This document shows, one piece after another, positions 18,649 to 27,080 of a DNA stretch of 64,000 nt (its first letter is position 1; every line of letters begins with the position of its first letter). The translations under genes and the position numbers were made by a program. Source of the stretch: Planctomycetota bacterium (GTDB lineage Bacteria; Planctomycetota; UBA1135; GCA-002686595). The stretch spans positions 372,001 through 436,000 of the forward strand of contig JADJNY010000015.1 of assembly GCA_016714045.1 (NCBI GenBank), read 5' to 3'. Under the pieces are notes generated by a model that ran no database searches, was not told where the DNA came from, and was given only the letters and a program-made list of their open reading frames with translations.

Positions 18649-19617
18649 ATGTCCCTCATGCTCTTCGCTTTCGCCCTCGCCACGCTTTCGCTCCTGTCCG
18701 CGGCCTGCACGGGCACGAACCAGCCCATCGAGCTCGGCCGCGTCAGCTTCTCGCGCTCCATCGACGAGGGCCTCGCCCGCGCGGGCCGCGAGTCGAAGCC
18801 CGCGTTCGTCCTGTTCCAGGAAGTACCGGGGTGAAGCACGTGCAAGGGCTTCGGTCGAGGCCCGCTCTCCGAACCGCTGCTGGTCGAGGCGATCGAGACC
18901 TCGTTCGTGCCGATCTACGTCCGGAACAACGGCGAAGGCGCCGATGCCGAGGCGCTGAAGCGCTTCGACGAGCCCGCGTGGAACAACCCGGTCGTGCGTT
19001 TCCTCGACGCGCGCGGTCGAGACGTGATCGAACGGCGTGACGGCGTGTGGAGCACGGCGGGCATTGCGCGCCGAATGACTGCGGCGCTCACCGCCGCCGA
19101 GGCGCCCGTGCCGACGTGGTTGGTGCTCGCTGAGCTCGATGCGCGCAGGACGGAGCTCCCGCGCGTCGTCCTCGCGATGCACTGTTTCTGGGAAGGCCAG
19201 GCGAAGCTCGGCGGGCTCGCGGGCGTCGCGGACGCGCGGCCGGCGTTCCTCGAGGGCTTGGAAGTCGTCGACGTGCGCTACGACCCGGAGCGGACGCCGC
19301 TCGCGGAGCTGCTCGACGTCGCGGAGCGTGCCGGCCTCGCGAAGCGCGCGTGGATCGCGGACGAGCGCGAGCTCGTCGCCGCGCGCAAGGTCCTCGGCGA
19401 CCGCGCGCGGCCGCTCGCGAAGGAACCTGACCCCGCGCCGGCGTCGGACGACCTGCGCGCGCTGAAGCGCTCGCCCGTCGGCGAGCTCCCGTTGTCGCGC
19501 ACGCAGGCCGTCCGCCTGAACGCGGAGATCGGGACGAGCGACCGGCCGCGCCAGGGCACGCTGTCGCCGCGCCAGACCCTCGCGCTCGAGGCGTCGAACG
19601 CGAAGACCGAGCGCTGA
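18649..19617 (+). CDS. Thioredoxin-like selenoprotein with in-frame UGA (U-S-T-C motif)
   Basis: Reading from the ATG at 18649 to the stop at 19617 gives 322 residues if the in-frame TGA at 18832-18834 (residue 62) is selenocysteine. The frame is gene-like on both sides. Upstream is an export or lipoprotein signal (LATLSLLSAAC) and PAFVLFQEVPG. Downstream are STCKGFG and a folded-looking 250-residue domain. The result, VPG-U-S-T-C, is a UxxC redox motif where thioredoxin-fold proteins have CxxC. A hairpin right after the UGA has the features of a bacterial SECIS. I recall VPGU-type thioredoxin-like selenoprotein families, which would fit, but membership was not checked. Alternatives are a nonsense-mutated gene, or two ORFs with a GTG restart at 18907. 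An ordinary gene caller would truncate this gene. Confidence 0.8.
18832..18863 (+). promoter_or_regulatory. Selenocysteine UGA plus bSECIS-like hairpin
   Basis: UGA at 18832-18834. GGGCTTC (18846-18852) pairs with GAGGCCC (18857-18863) over 7 bp, including one G-U pair, around the tetraloop GGTC (18853-18856). The loop begins 18 bases after the UGA and starts with GG. This fits the known bacterial rules: the apical loop lies about 16-37 bases from the UGA, with G among the first two loop bases. SelB would bind this stem-loop. Confidence 0.78.
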
Positions 19618-19737
19618 CGCTGCGCGCCGCCAAATCGCGCGCTGGAACGCGTCCTTCGCCGGGTTCCGGCCCGGCTCGAGCGTCCTGCGGACGGCGAGGA
19701 TTCCGGTCGGGACAGGCTCCACCCCACTCCCGCGAAT

Positions 19738-20439
19738 GTGCGAACGCTCCTATCCTGGCAGGGAGTGCGCCTCGCCCTTTTCGACCTCGACAACACGCTG
19801 CTCGCGGGCGACAGCGATCTCCTCTGGGGCGAACTGCTCGCGCGCCACGGCGCGATGGACGTCGAGCGCGTGCAGCGCTTCCACGACGACTACCACGCGG
19901 GCACGCTCGACATCGAGGCGTTCTTCGACTTCCAACTCGCGCCGCTCGCGCGCCACTCGTGGGAGCAACTCGACGCGTGGCGCGAGCAGTTCGTCGACGA
20001 ACTCGTCCGCCCGCGCATCCCGCCCGCCGCGCGCGAGCTCGTCGAGCACCACCGCGCCCAAGGGCACGAACTCGCGATCATCACCGCCACGAACCGCTTC
20101 CTGACGACGCCGATCGCGCGCGAGTTCGGCATCGAGCACTTGATCGCGACCGAACCCGAGATCGAGGACGGCCGCTACACGGGCCGCGTCCACGGCGTCG
20201 CGTGCTACCGCACCGGCAAGCTCGTGCACCTGAACCACTGGCTGCGCTCCCGCGGCCTCGACTACGGCGACCTCGCCGAGACGTGGTTCTACTCCGACTC
20301 GCACAACGACATCCCGCTGCTCTCCGCCGTCGAACACCCGGTCGCCGTCGATCCGTGCCCGCGGCTCGCAGTCCACGCATCGAAGCACGGCTGGCCCATC
20401 CTGCACCTCCGCCGCTCCCAGGGCCTCACAACTCACTGA
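19738..20439 (+). CDS. HAD-superfamily hydrolase, subfamily IB (SerB-like)
   Basis: 233 aa from the GTG at 19738. A second in-frame GTG at 19765 has a purine-rich stretch directly abutting it, so the start is uncertain by nine residues. HAD motif I is DLDNTLL, motif II lies in IITATNRF, motif III is Lys in YRTGK, and motif IV is SDSHNDIPLL. The arrangement matches the phosphoserine-phosphatase-like IB group (HAD-IB, YIII-type). It dephosphorylates a small phospho-metabolite in the cytoplasm. The substrate cannot be read from sequence. It lies 120 bases after the selenoprotein gene on the same strand. Confidence 0.88.
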   Translation: MRTLLSWQGVRLALFDLDNTLLAGDSDLLWGELLARHGAMDVERVQRFHDDYHAGTLDIEAFFDFQLAPLARHSWEQLDAWREQFVDELVRPRIPPAARELVEHHRAQGHELAIITATNRFLTTPIAREFGIEHLIATEPEIEDGRYTGRVHGVACYRTGKLVHLNHWLRSRGLDYGDLAETWFYSDSHNDIPLLSAVEHPVAVDPCPRLAVHASKHGWPILHLRRSQGLTTH

Positions 20440-20502
20440 GCGAATGCGAACGACCTGCTGGCGGATCGGCTGACCACGCCCTGCGGTTCGGTCGCAGACA
20501 TT

Positions 20503-21360
20503 TCACCGATGGCTCAAGTACTCGTGGAGCTTCTCGTCGCGCGCCCTGGCGATTCGGAGCATCTCCTGCTGAAGGTCGAGCAGGCCCGGGCAGTCATCCC
20601 AGGACAGGCAAAGGGAGAAGGCCCACCCGCCGGCTCCGCCACTATCACAGAACGGACCATTGCTGCTGCCGAAAGAGATGTAGGGAAATGCCGTGTCGCG
20701 ACGCTGCTGCCATGCTTGACGAACATAGACCTGCAGAAGGTCGGTGAACTGGGACGCCAGGGGCTGCGCTTGCTCCAGAAACGGACTGGCTAGGGTGCGG
20801 ATCTCTTCGATTTGCGCCGCCGTGAAATCCATTTGGACCTTCAAGTGCTCCTGCAGCCATTCTGAATCGAGCTGCCTGGGCCACCTCAACAGCGACTCCC
20901 GCTTGACTGCAAGCTTCTCCTCGTTCGGCATGATGAACTCGAACGCCTTGGCGCGGGACTCCTCGAGACCGCCCTGCGGAGGACCGAGCTGATCCAAATC
21001 CCAGCCCATCGCCTCGAGCCGTTCGATCGATCTCTGGGCATCAGGGCCAAGGAACTCTTCGATGAACTGCCTCGCCGTTGTTTGCGGTGGCCGTTCCTCG
21101 GAGCCCAGGCCTTCTCTAGGTGAATGCTCTGGTGCACTGGAGCTGGGCACCCCCAGGGACTCTCGCCGTTCCTTGGTTGATCCCGTGGCAGACTGCGATA
21201 TGGGCGCGCCCTCGTCCCGGGAGCTTCGAAGTGGGCCGGTGAACCAAACGTATCCGGCGGCCAGGAGCAGCAAGGCAAGCACCGCCGCGAAGAGCAGAGC
21301 CGCGCGTGCTGCGCCACGGTGCAAGCGGGTGCGATCGACCAAGGCCCCTATGCGCGGCAT
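20503..21360 (-). CDS. Uncharacterised single-pass membrane protein
   Basis: 285 aa from the ATG at 21360. One membrane helix at about residues 19-40 (AALLFAAVLALLLLAAGYVW) is followed by a Ser/Pro/Glu-rich linker and a helical, charged extracytoplasmic domain. Near the C-terminus is a small Cys pair region (GPFCDSG and LCLSWDDCPG). Codon use is less GC-extreme than the neighbours, as in the next gene. I do not recognise a family. It sits 28 bases downstream of a small Cys-rich secreted gene, so the two are probably co-transcribed. Both border the insertion-sequence island and may be accessory. Confidence 0.65.
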   Translation of the reverse strand: MPRIGALVDRTRLHRGAARAALLFAAVLALLLLAAGYVWFTGPLRSSRDEGAPISQSATGSTKERRESLGVPSSSAPEHSPREGLGSEERPPQTTARQFIEEFLGPDAQRSIERLEAMGWDLDQLGPPQGGLEESRAKAFEFIMPNEEKLAVKRESLLRWPRQLDSEWLQEHLKVQMDFTAAQIEEIRTLASPFLEQAQPLASQFTDLLQVYVRQAWQQRRDTAFPYISFGSSNGPFCDSGGAGGWAFSLCLSWDDCPGLLDLQQEMLRIARARDEKLHEYLSHR

Positions 21361-21388
21361 CTGAATGTCCCGTCCGTGGAACACTCGA

Positions 21389-21928
21389 CTACTGGACACA
21401 CAGTTGGCACGCCGCACTCACCTCGGCCATCACGATGGCCCCAGTGTCGTTGCACGTGCCTTGAATGCTCCAGTTGAGCGGTGTTTCCCCGCACGCAATG
21501 CCAAAGGGTCCCTGAACCGCCGCCCCAGACCCGGATGCCCCGGAAGTCGGTGACGGATCCTTGCAGTCTTTCCTGGTTCCAAGCCGGACACAGAACTTCA
21601 TGTAGCTGTTTGGAACCAGTCCAGCCCACTCGCGCGTGATGGTCACGTTGCACGGCGACTTGGGCCGGCACTGAGTTGCCCCGCCGGGCACGTCGGCCTG
21701 CAACGAGCAGAGACCTGCCTCCATGTCGACGGTGACCTTGACGAAGGCGGGATGGTCCAGTGACGACTCGGGGCAATTGATCGTCTGTGTCGCCGACGAG
21801 CCTGCGCAACCGGGACAGGTCTGACCCTGGATCGCGACGCTGGATGCCGTCGAGTGAGCGACGGAGACGAGCAACAGCAAGAGCGCGACCCTACAGCACC
21901 AGTTCCAGACGCAACGAACGTGTGACAT
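21389..21928 (-). CDS. Small secreted cysteine-rich protein, function unknown
   Basis: 179 aa from the ATG at 21928, supported by a strong GGAGG six bases upstream. A signal peptide (RVALLLLLVSVAHSTASS) is followed by about 150 residues with at least ten Cys in pairs (TCPGCAG, ACQLC), suggesting an exported disulfide-bonded beta protein. I know no family. The outer transposon end-like sequence lies only about 40 bases upstream of the start, so the native promoter may have been replaced. It is followed by the membrane protein gene at 20503-21360. Confidence 0.65.
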   Translation of the reverse strand: MSHVRCVWNWCCRVALLLLLVSVAHSTASSVAIQGQTCPGCAGSSATQTINCPESSLDHPAFVKVTVDMEAGLCSLQADVPGGATQCRPKSPCNVTITREWAGLVPNSYMKFCVRLGTRKDCKDPSPTSGASGSGAAVQGPFGIACGETPLNWSIQGTCNDTGAIVMAEVSAACQLCVQ

Positions 21929-22179
21929 TCCTGACCTCCAGGGAGACACAGAGGATTGCAATTGTGCAACCGGGCACATGGGTAACACTCATGACCGGGC
22001 AGGCCTCGGGGGTCCGAGGGCGGAGCCCCTGGGCGGAGCTGTCGATCCTGCGGTGACCCGAAGGGCCGCAGGCCGGGGTCCTGGGGCGGAGCAGGCATCG
22101 GGAGGCCATCCCTCGCACGATCGACGAGCCGTCGGCGCTCGTCGATTGATCCGTGTCCGGGCACATGGGTGACAGTTGC

Positions 22180-23346
22180 TCAATCGCCACTCTCCGTGAT
22201 CGGCAACACCGTTCGCGAGCGCTCGTGAAGCACACCCAGCCGCATCGCTCCCAGGTGGACACGCCAGCGCCCCTCGTCGGCCTGCTCGACGCCGACGCAC
22301 TCGTCGGCGAACGCTTCGCCGACGAACACGTAGCCGCCAGCCCACTTCATCGTGCCGTCGCGACGAATCCGGCGCGTCTCGAAGCTCGCTGCATACTCGT
22401 GCTCCGGCAGGTGCCGCGTCATCGGCCTCGGCGAAGCCGTGTACAGCTGCGCGGGCACGCGCATGCCGAGCGCCTCGTGCGGACGCTCTTCGTTGTAGTG
22501 CTTCTGGAAGCGAGCGAAGGCCTCCTGCTGCGCACGGATCGACGCGCGGGGCGGCGTCGCGGTTTCGGCCTTCAGCGTCTCGTGGAAGCGCTCGTGGCGC
22601 CCGTTTTGGTCCGGACGGCCTGGCTCGATCAAGACCGGCTGCACGCCCAGGCGCATGAGCCACACGCCCACACGAGACAGCTTTCCCAGCCCGCTCGAGC
22701 CGAAGGGCGGGCCGTTGTCGCTGAGCATGAAGCGCGGGAGTCCGACACGCCAGAAGACGGCCTCCAGCCGATGACGCACGTCCTCGAGCTTCGGCGACAC
22801 CAGCGCGCGGCACTCCAACGACACTCGACTGAAGGAGTCGTTCACCGTCAGCGGATCGCATCGCGTGCCGTCGCCGACGCGAAACCAGCCCTTGTAGTCG
22901 ATCGACCACACGTCATTGGCCGCTGCGGCCACCACGGTGGGCGCGGAGCTCGGCTGACGCCGCACGCGACCGCGTCGAGGACAAACGACACCTGCGCGAG
23001 TCAGGATCGCGTCCACCGTGCTGCGCGCCGGCAGATCCTCGTGCGCGCTGTCGCGATCGAGGACCGCCAGGATCTTCTTCGAGCCCCACGTCGGATGCGC
23101 CTTGCGCACGCGCAAAATCGCGGCCTCGAGCTCCGCCGACGTCTGGTTCGGATGCGTGCGCGGAGCCCGCGACTGATCGCGAAGCGCGTCAGGGCCGTCG
23201 CGCTCGTAGCGACTCAGGATCTTGTAGCCGGTCTTCCGACTGATCCCGTAGCTCGCGCACAACTCGGTCATGGAATGACGGCCGCTCTGGGCGGCCGCGA
23301 CGAACTTCAACCGCTCGTTCACAGGCTGGGTCTCGTGCCAAGGCAT
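22180..23346 (-). CDS. IS481-family DDE transposase
   Basis: 388 aa from the ATG at 23346. A helix-turn-helix region (MTELCASYGISRKTGYKIL) is followed by the rve integrase core with Asp in WSIDYKGWF, Asp in MLSDNGPPF and Glu in GRHERFHETLK, completing the DDE triad. The frame is intact, so the enzyme could be active. However, the IS3 element is inserted 14 bases upstream of the start codon, separating the gene from its original promoter and right end. Expression now depends on outward transcription from the IS3. Confidence 0.92.
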   Translation of the reverse strand: MPWHETQPVNERLKFVAAAQSGRHSMTELCASYGISRKTGYKILSRYERDGPDALRDQSRAPRTHPNQTSAELEAAILRVRKAHPTWGSKKILAVLDRDSAHEDLPARSTVDAILTRAGVVCPRRGRVRRQPSSAPTVVAAAANDVWSIDYKGWFRVGDGTRCDPLTVNDSFSRVSLECRALVSPKLEDVRHRLEAVFWRVGLPRFMLSDNGPPFGSSGLGKLSRVGVWLMRLGVQPVLIEPGRPDQNGRHERFHETLKAETATPPRASIRAQQEAFARFQKHYNEERPHEALGMRVPAQLYTASPRPMTRHLPEHEYAASFETRRIRRDGTMKWAGGYVFVGEAFADECVGVEQADEGRWRVHLGAMRLGVLHERSRTVLPITESGD

Positions 23347-23425
23347 CCGGGCACGAGACTGATCTTCCCCCGGAAAAGTGGACACCCAGACAGGGAGCAG
23401 GGATGCTCCCGGCAAGGACGTGTCC

Positions 23426-23722
23426 ATGGCAGATTCACGACGGAAGCACAGTGCGGAGTTCAAGCGTGAGGCAGTGCGGCTGAGCCGCGAGCCGGGTCGG
23501 ACGATCGGCGCGGTGGCTGCGAGCCTGGGCATCAATCGCGGCCTGCTCCAGCGCTGGAGGAAGGAGCTCGAGTCGCACGGCGCCGAGGCGTTCCCCGGGA
23601 ACGGTCGGCTGAAGTCCTCCGACGAAGAGGTCGCACAGCTGCGCAAGGAGCTCGCGCGGGCGCAGCAGGAGCGTGACATCTTAAAAAAAGCGCTGGCCTT
23701 CTTCGCGAAGGAGCGCAGCTGA
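23426..23722 (+). CDS. IS3-family OrfA (helix-turn-helix and leucine-zipper protein)
   Basis: 98 aa from the ATG at 23426, with AAGGA upstream. An earlier in-frame start at 23378 lies inside the inverted repeat region. RRKHSAEFKREAVRL and the helix-turn-helix GAVAASLGINRGLLQRW are typical of IS3 OrfA, followed by a zipper (EVAQLRKELARAQQERDILKKAL). It binds the element ends and forms the N-terminal part of the OrfAB transposase. The A7 run near its end allows a -1 shift into orfB. Confidence 0.93.
   Translation: MADSRRKHSAEFKREAVRLSREPGRTIGAVAASLGINRGLLQRWRKELESHGAEAFPGNGRLKSSDEEVAQLRKELARAQQERDILKKALAFFAKERS
23683..23689 (+). promoter_or_regulatory. A7 slippery site for -1 frameshifting between orfA and orfB
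   Basis: Seven A residues in the context TTA-AAA-AAA-G, eleven codons before the orfA stop. A -1 slip continues into the orfB frame (open from here to 24582), giving a fused OrfAB transposase of about 385 aa. This is the normal IS3-family expression mechanism. Confidence 0.8.
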
Positions 23723-23760
23723 GGTTCGAGTTCATCCTCGGTCACCGCGAGATCTTCGAG

Positions 23761-24582
23761 GTGGAGGTGATGTGCTCCATCCTGGAGGTCTCGCGCTCGG
23801 GCTCCTACGCCTGGGTCGAGCGACCGGAGTCGGCGCATGCTCGCGCAAACCTCCGGCTGACGACGCTCATCCGCGAGGAGTTCGCGAAGAGCCGCTCGAC
23901 CTACGGCGCGCCGCGGATCCACGCAGCGCTGACGAAGCGCGGCGAGCCCTGCGGCATGCACCGCGTCGCGCGTCTGATGCGGCGTGCAGGTGTTCGGCCG
24001 CGCGTGCGACGGAAGTTCGTGCGCACGACGGACTCGAAGCACCCGCATGCGATCGCGCCCAACCGGCTCGACCGACAGTTCACGGTGGAAGCGCCCAACC
24101 AGGTGTGGGTCTCGGACATCACCTACATCGCCACGGACGAAGGCTGGCTGTTCCTCGCGTCGACGATGGATCTCTTCTCGCGCAGGATCGTCGGCTGGGC
24201 GATGGGCGAGACGATGCCTGCGTCGCTCGTGGAGCGAGCGCTGCAGATGGCGATCGACACGCGCTCGCCGGCCGCCGGGCTCCTGCATCACTCCGATCGC
24301 GGCGTTCAGTACGCCGCGCACGTCTTCCAAGGACTGCTCGACCGCAACGGAATCGAATGCAGCATGAGTCGAAAGGGCAACTGCTACGACAACGCCGTCA
24401 AGGAGAGCTTCTTCCACACGCTGAAGACCGAGCTGTGCGACCGCGAGCACTACCGGACGCGTGAACAGGCGCGCGCGAGCGTCTTCGAGTACATCGAGGC
24501 CTTCTACAATCGCCAGCGGCTGCACTCGACCCTCGGCTACCGCTCGCCCGCGGAGTTCGAGGCGCTGCGCATCGCGGGCTGA
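23761..24582 (+). CDS. IS3-family OrfB DDE transposase
   Basis: 273 aa from the first in-frame GTG, although the functional product is probably the OrfAB fusion made through the A7 site at 23683. The open frame reaches back past 23700 with family-like residues (RFEFILGHREIF). The rve core has Asp in VWVSDITYIA, Asp in LLHHSDRGVQY and Glu in NAVKESFFHTLK, and the usual C-terminal YNRQRLHSTLGYRSP. It is intact and probably active. Confidence 0.93.
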   Translation: MEVMCSILEVSRSGSYAWVERPESAHARANLRLTTLIREEFAKSRSTYGAPRIHAALTKRGEPCGMHRVARLMRRAGVRPRVRRKFVRTTDSKHPHAIAPNRLDRQFTVEAPNQVWVSDITYIATDEGWLFLASTMDLFSRRIVGWAMGETMPASLVERALQMAIDTRSPAAGLLHHSDRGVQYAAHVFQGLLDRNGIECSMSRKGNCYDNAVKESFFHTLKTELCDREHYRTREQARASVFEYIEAFYNRQRLHSTLGYRSPAEFEALRIAG

Positions 24583-24967
24583 TCCACGTTCGTCGCCAAG
24601 ACTCCGGGCTCCACGAGCAGAAAAGGGTCCTGCGTGGGCTCGCGACCGCGCGTCTCACGCAGCCACGGGGCGTCGTGTGCCGTCATTCATCTCGACGCGG
24701 CTTCAACGTCCTCGCGGCCTCGCGTTCCCTCCCGGAGGGCTCTCTCGGGATCTTCGATCTCTCTTCGAGGGAGGACTGGGGAAGGGAAGCCCTTCCCCAG
24801 ACCCCTTCCCCTCTTGACCGTTTCCGTGGAGGAGCGGTCTACTGCAGTTGTCACCAAACCCCGTGTCCACTGAAACGGGGGAAGGTCAAGACACGCCGAC
24901 GCGAGCCGCGTCACCTGGAAGTGTCACCCATGTGCCCGGTCACTTCTGTTACCCATGTACCCGGACC

Positions 24968-25129
24968 GGACCACCAATCGTAGCCACAGATGCGGGACGT
25001 TACCCCCCCCCCGAAGATTCCGTCAAGCAGGTCCATGCCGAGAGCCAGGGCTGGTCCAATGCGATCCGTGTGCGCCGTCCGGCCGACTCCAGTGCAAAAG
25101 GACGGACGGACGGCGCAGCGGAGGTTGGC
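24968..25129. other. Intergenic scar with a run of ten C
   Basis: Between the insertion island and the nrfA stop codon. It contains C10 at 25003-25012 and, further on, GGACGGACGGACGG. No gene. The C-run is a likely hot spot for length variation or sequencing error. Confidence 0.5.
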
Positions 25130-26563
25130 CTACTGCTTCGCGTTCTCGAGCACCGCAATCTGCCCCTGCCGCGCCAGATCCGCGGCCTCAGCCAGAATCC
25201 GCGCCGCTTCCTGCGGCGCGTGGAAGCCCATCGAGTTCTCCGCGGCGATGAAGTCCGCCCGCCACTGCGCTTGTCTCTGCAACCCACGCGCCTTTTCCAA
25301 CTGCGCGTCCGTCGCCCCCGCGTCCTTCGCCTTCTTGATCGCGCCGATCAGATCGACGACCGCCTTCTCCGCCGAATCGAGCAGCTTCTTCGTCCTGCCC
25401 TGAATCGTCTCAACCCGCGCGAGCACCTCCGCGTCCGAGTACGGGTGGCACGTCTCGCACGACCGTGCGACGTGCAACAACGGACTGTTCACCTGGTGAT
25501 CGCTGAACTTGAGCGCGCCCTCGCGCTTGTACGGCATGTGGCAATCCGCGCACGCGACGCCGCTGCGCGCGTGGATCCCCTGGCTCCACAGCTCGAACTC
25601 CGGGTGCTGCGCCTTGAGCGCGCTCGCGCCGCTCTGCGCGTGCTTCCAGTCGGTCCACTGGACGTCGTCGTAGTACTTCTCGATCTGCTCGACCTTGAGG
25701 CCGTTGTGCCACGGGTACGTGACGACCTTCGCGTCGCCCTTGAAGTAGTACTCGACGTGGCACTGCCCGCAGACCATCGAGCGCATCTCCTGGCGTGACG
25801 CGTCCGCGTTCGGGTCGTACTCCTTCGCGCGCGAGCCCTTCCGCCACCGCTCGATGCTCGGGAAGTGCGGCACCGGATCGTCCGACTGCGCGAGCGCGCG
25901 GATGCCGTTCAGGAAACCCGGACGGGTCACACGCACCGCCATCGACTCGGGGTCGTGGCAATCGAGGCACGACACGGGATGCTGCACCTTCTTCGTCGCT
26001 TCGTCGTACGGCAGCGCGCAGACCTTCTCGAACCCGGCCATGAGCTGCGCCATGCCGTCCTTCGACGTGAGCGAGTCCGTGAGCTTCCCAGGCGCTCCCG
26101 CGGCGATCCCGGCCTCGCGGTACGCGACGACGTTGCTCGCATGGCACTGGAGGCACGCTCCCGGCTGCTTCTTCTTCGTCACGCGCTCCGTCTCGCGCTG
26201 ATCGGAGAGCATGTACGCGTGTCCGCGCTCCTCGCGGTAGTCGATCGCGAACGCGTACCCGTCGAACATCGTGCGCAGGAACGGATCGTCGTCGAGCTTC
26301 TGGATGTTCTCGCTGCCGCCGTACTTGGTGCGCTCGACGTCGACCGTGCGGATGTACCCGTCGTACTGGCGCGGGAAGCTCTTGCCCCACTCCTTCGGGT
26401 CGGTCGTCGTCTCGTCGATCGGCGCGAGCCGCAGCACGTCGCGCCGCGCTTCGTCCTTGCGCGTCGCGACGTTGCTCCACAGCGCGAGAACGCCCGCCGT
26501 CGCGATACCGGACAGGACGGCGAGCAGCCAGAACGATGCGCTTCCTCGACGGAGTGTGTTCAT
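25130..26563 (-). CDS. nrfA: Pentahaem cytochrome c nitrite reductase, catalytic subunit NrfA
   Basis: 477 aa from the ATG at 26563 (AAGGA upstream), with an N-terminal anchor or signal helix (residues about 11-29). Five haem motifs: CLQCH (residues 137-141), CLDCH, CGQCH, CADCH and CETCH. Active-site signatures are clear: Arg in MAVRVTRP, CGQCHVEYYF (Tyr and Ca/haem region), and His in QGIHARSGVACADCHMP. It reduces nitrite to ammonium with six electrons in the periplasm. The first motif, which carries the catalytic haem and is CxxCK in E. coli, is CxxCH here. It is co-transcribed with nrfH, 28 bases upstream. Confidence 0.96.
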   Translation of the reverse strand: MNTLRRGSASFWLLAVLSGIATAGVLALWSNVATRKDEARRDVLRLAPIDETTTDPKEWGKSFPRQYDGYIRTVDVERTKYGGSENIQKLDDDPFLRTMFDGYAFAIDYREERGHAYMLSDQRETERVTKKKQPGACLQCHASNVVAYREAGIAAGAPGKLTDSLTSKDGMAQLMAGFEKVCALPYDEATKKVQHPVSCLDCHDPESMAVRVTRPGFLNGIRALAQSDDPVPHFPSIERWRKGSRAKEYDPNADASRQEMRSMVCGQCHVEYYFKGDAKVVTYPWHNGLKVEQIEKYYDDVQWTDWKHAQSGASALKAQHPEFELWSQGIHARSGVACADCHMPYKREGALKFSDHQVNSPLLHVARSCETCHPYSDAEVLARVETIQGRTKKLLDSAEKAVVDLIGAIKKAKDAGATDAQLEKARGLQRQAQWRADFIAAENSMGFHAPQEAARILAEAADLARQGQIAVLENAKQ

Positions 26564-26591
26564 GATCTTGTTCCTTCTCTCTCTCGTGCGT

Positions 26592-27080
26592 TCAGCGAAT
26601 CGGGCCGTGGGCGACGGCGGTGTGGCAGCGCGTGCAGGCGAGCCGTTCACCCGGCGCCGCGGCGTGTTGTGCGGGGGCGAGCTCGCTGACGAGCTCGGAG
26701 TGACAACGCACGCAGTTGTCGTGGACGATGTCGAGGTCCTCGGGGAGGATCTGGATCGGCTCCTTGAAGTCGTTCAGCGTGAACGCCTTGCTGTGGCGCC
26801 AACCGTGCTTCGCCTTCGCCGTGTACTTGCCGAAGGCGTCCTGCGGGACGTGGCAGTCGTTGCACGTCGCGAGCGCGTGGTGACTCGCCTTCTGCCAGCC
26901 GTCGTACTGCTCGCGCATGACGTGGCAGTTCACGCAGGCCTTCGGATCGTTCGAGAGGTACGAGAGGCCCTCGGCGTACGAGAACGTGAAGAGCCCGCTC
27001 CCCGCGAGCGCGCCGAGCAGGACGGCGGCGATCGCGGCGGCGAGGCCCAGGCGAGCGCGGGGTGATCGGGTCAGGTTCAC
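26592..27080 (-). CDS. nrfH: Tetrahaem quinol dehydrogenase subunit NrfH
   Basis: 162 aa from a GTG at 27080 preceded by GGAGGA. An N-terminal membrane helix (LGLAAAIAAVLLGALAGSGLF) is followed by four CxxCH motifs: CVNCH (with Met two residues on, the haem-1 ligand pattern CVNCHVM), CNDCH, CVRCH and CTRCH. It belongs to the NapC/NirT family. It oxidises menaquinol at the membrane and feeds electrons to NrfA. First gene of the nrfHA pair. I find no clear FNR or NsrR box upstream. Confidence 0.95.
   Translation of the reverse strand: MNLTRSPRARLGLAAAIAAVLLGALAGSGLFTFSYAEGLSYLSNDPKACVNCHVMREQYDGWQKASHHALATCNDCHVPQDAFGKYTAKAKHGWRHSKAFTLNDFKEPIQILPEDLDIVHDNCVRCHSELVSELAPAQHAAAPGERLACTRCHTAVAHGPIR

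Larger units (their letters stand above)
23360..24888. mobile_element. IS3-family insertion sequence with 4-bp AGAC target duplication
   Basis: Left end TGATCTTCCCCCG, then AGTGGACAC; right end (reversed) TGACCTTCCCCCG, then AGTGGACAC. The 27-base inverted repeats match at 21 positions. AGAC flanks it directly on both sides (23356-23359 and 24889-24892), proving the boundaries. Length is 1529 bp, with orfA and orfB on the plus strand. The last 300 bases (24583-24888) are non-coding and contain a strong hairpin (CTGGGGAAGGG/CCCTTCCCCAG, 24776-24800). Confidence 0.9.
22154..24942. mobile_element. IS481-type insertion sequence, split by an IS3-type element
   Basis: The ends are inverted repeats sharing CCGGGCACATGGGTGACA (22157-22174 and, reversed, 24922-24939). 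They are preceded by TGT on the left and TGA on the right. Without the inner IS3 and one copy of its 4-bp duplication the element is about 1256 bp, right for IS481. One transposase gene fills it on the minus strand. No clear target duplication is visible at its own ends. Confidence 0.8.
21969..24967. mobile_element. Older end-like inverted repeats enclosing the IS481-type element (possible 211-bp MITE)
   Basis: CCGGGCACATGGGTAACA at 21970-21987 is mirrored by TGTTACCCATGTACCCGG at 24947-24964, one base different. Removing the younger IS481 element leaves about 211 bases with these ends and no gene, as expected for a miniature non-autonomous relative, or for scars of earlier insertions. A further partial end, TGACCGGGCA, is at about 21991. 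The stretch 21990-22153 holds no gene. Confidence 0.45.

Noticed and set aside
18832..18834. Simple nonsense mutation in the thioredoxin-like gene
   Set aside because: A gene-like frame continues for more than 250 codons past the UGA, the UGA is at the expected redox position, and a fitting hairpin follows; it is kept as an alternative only.
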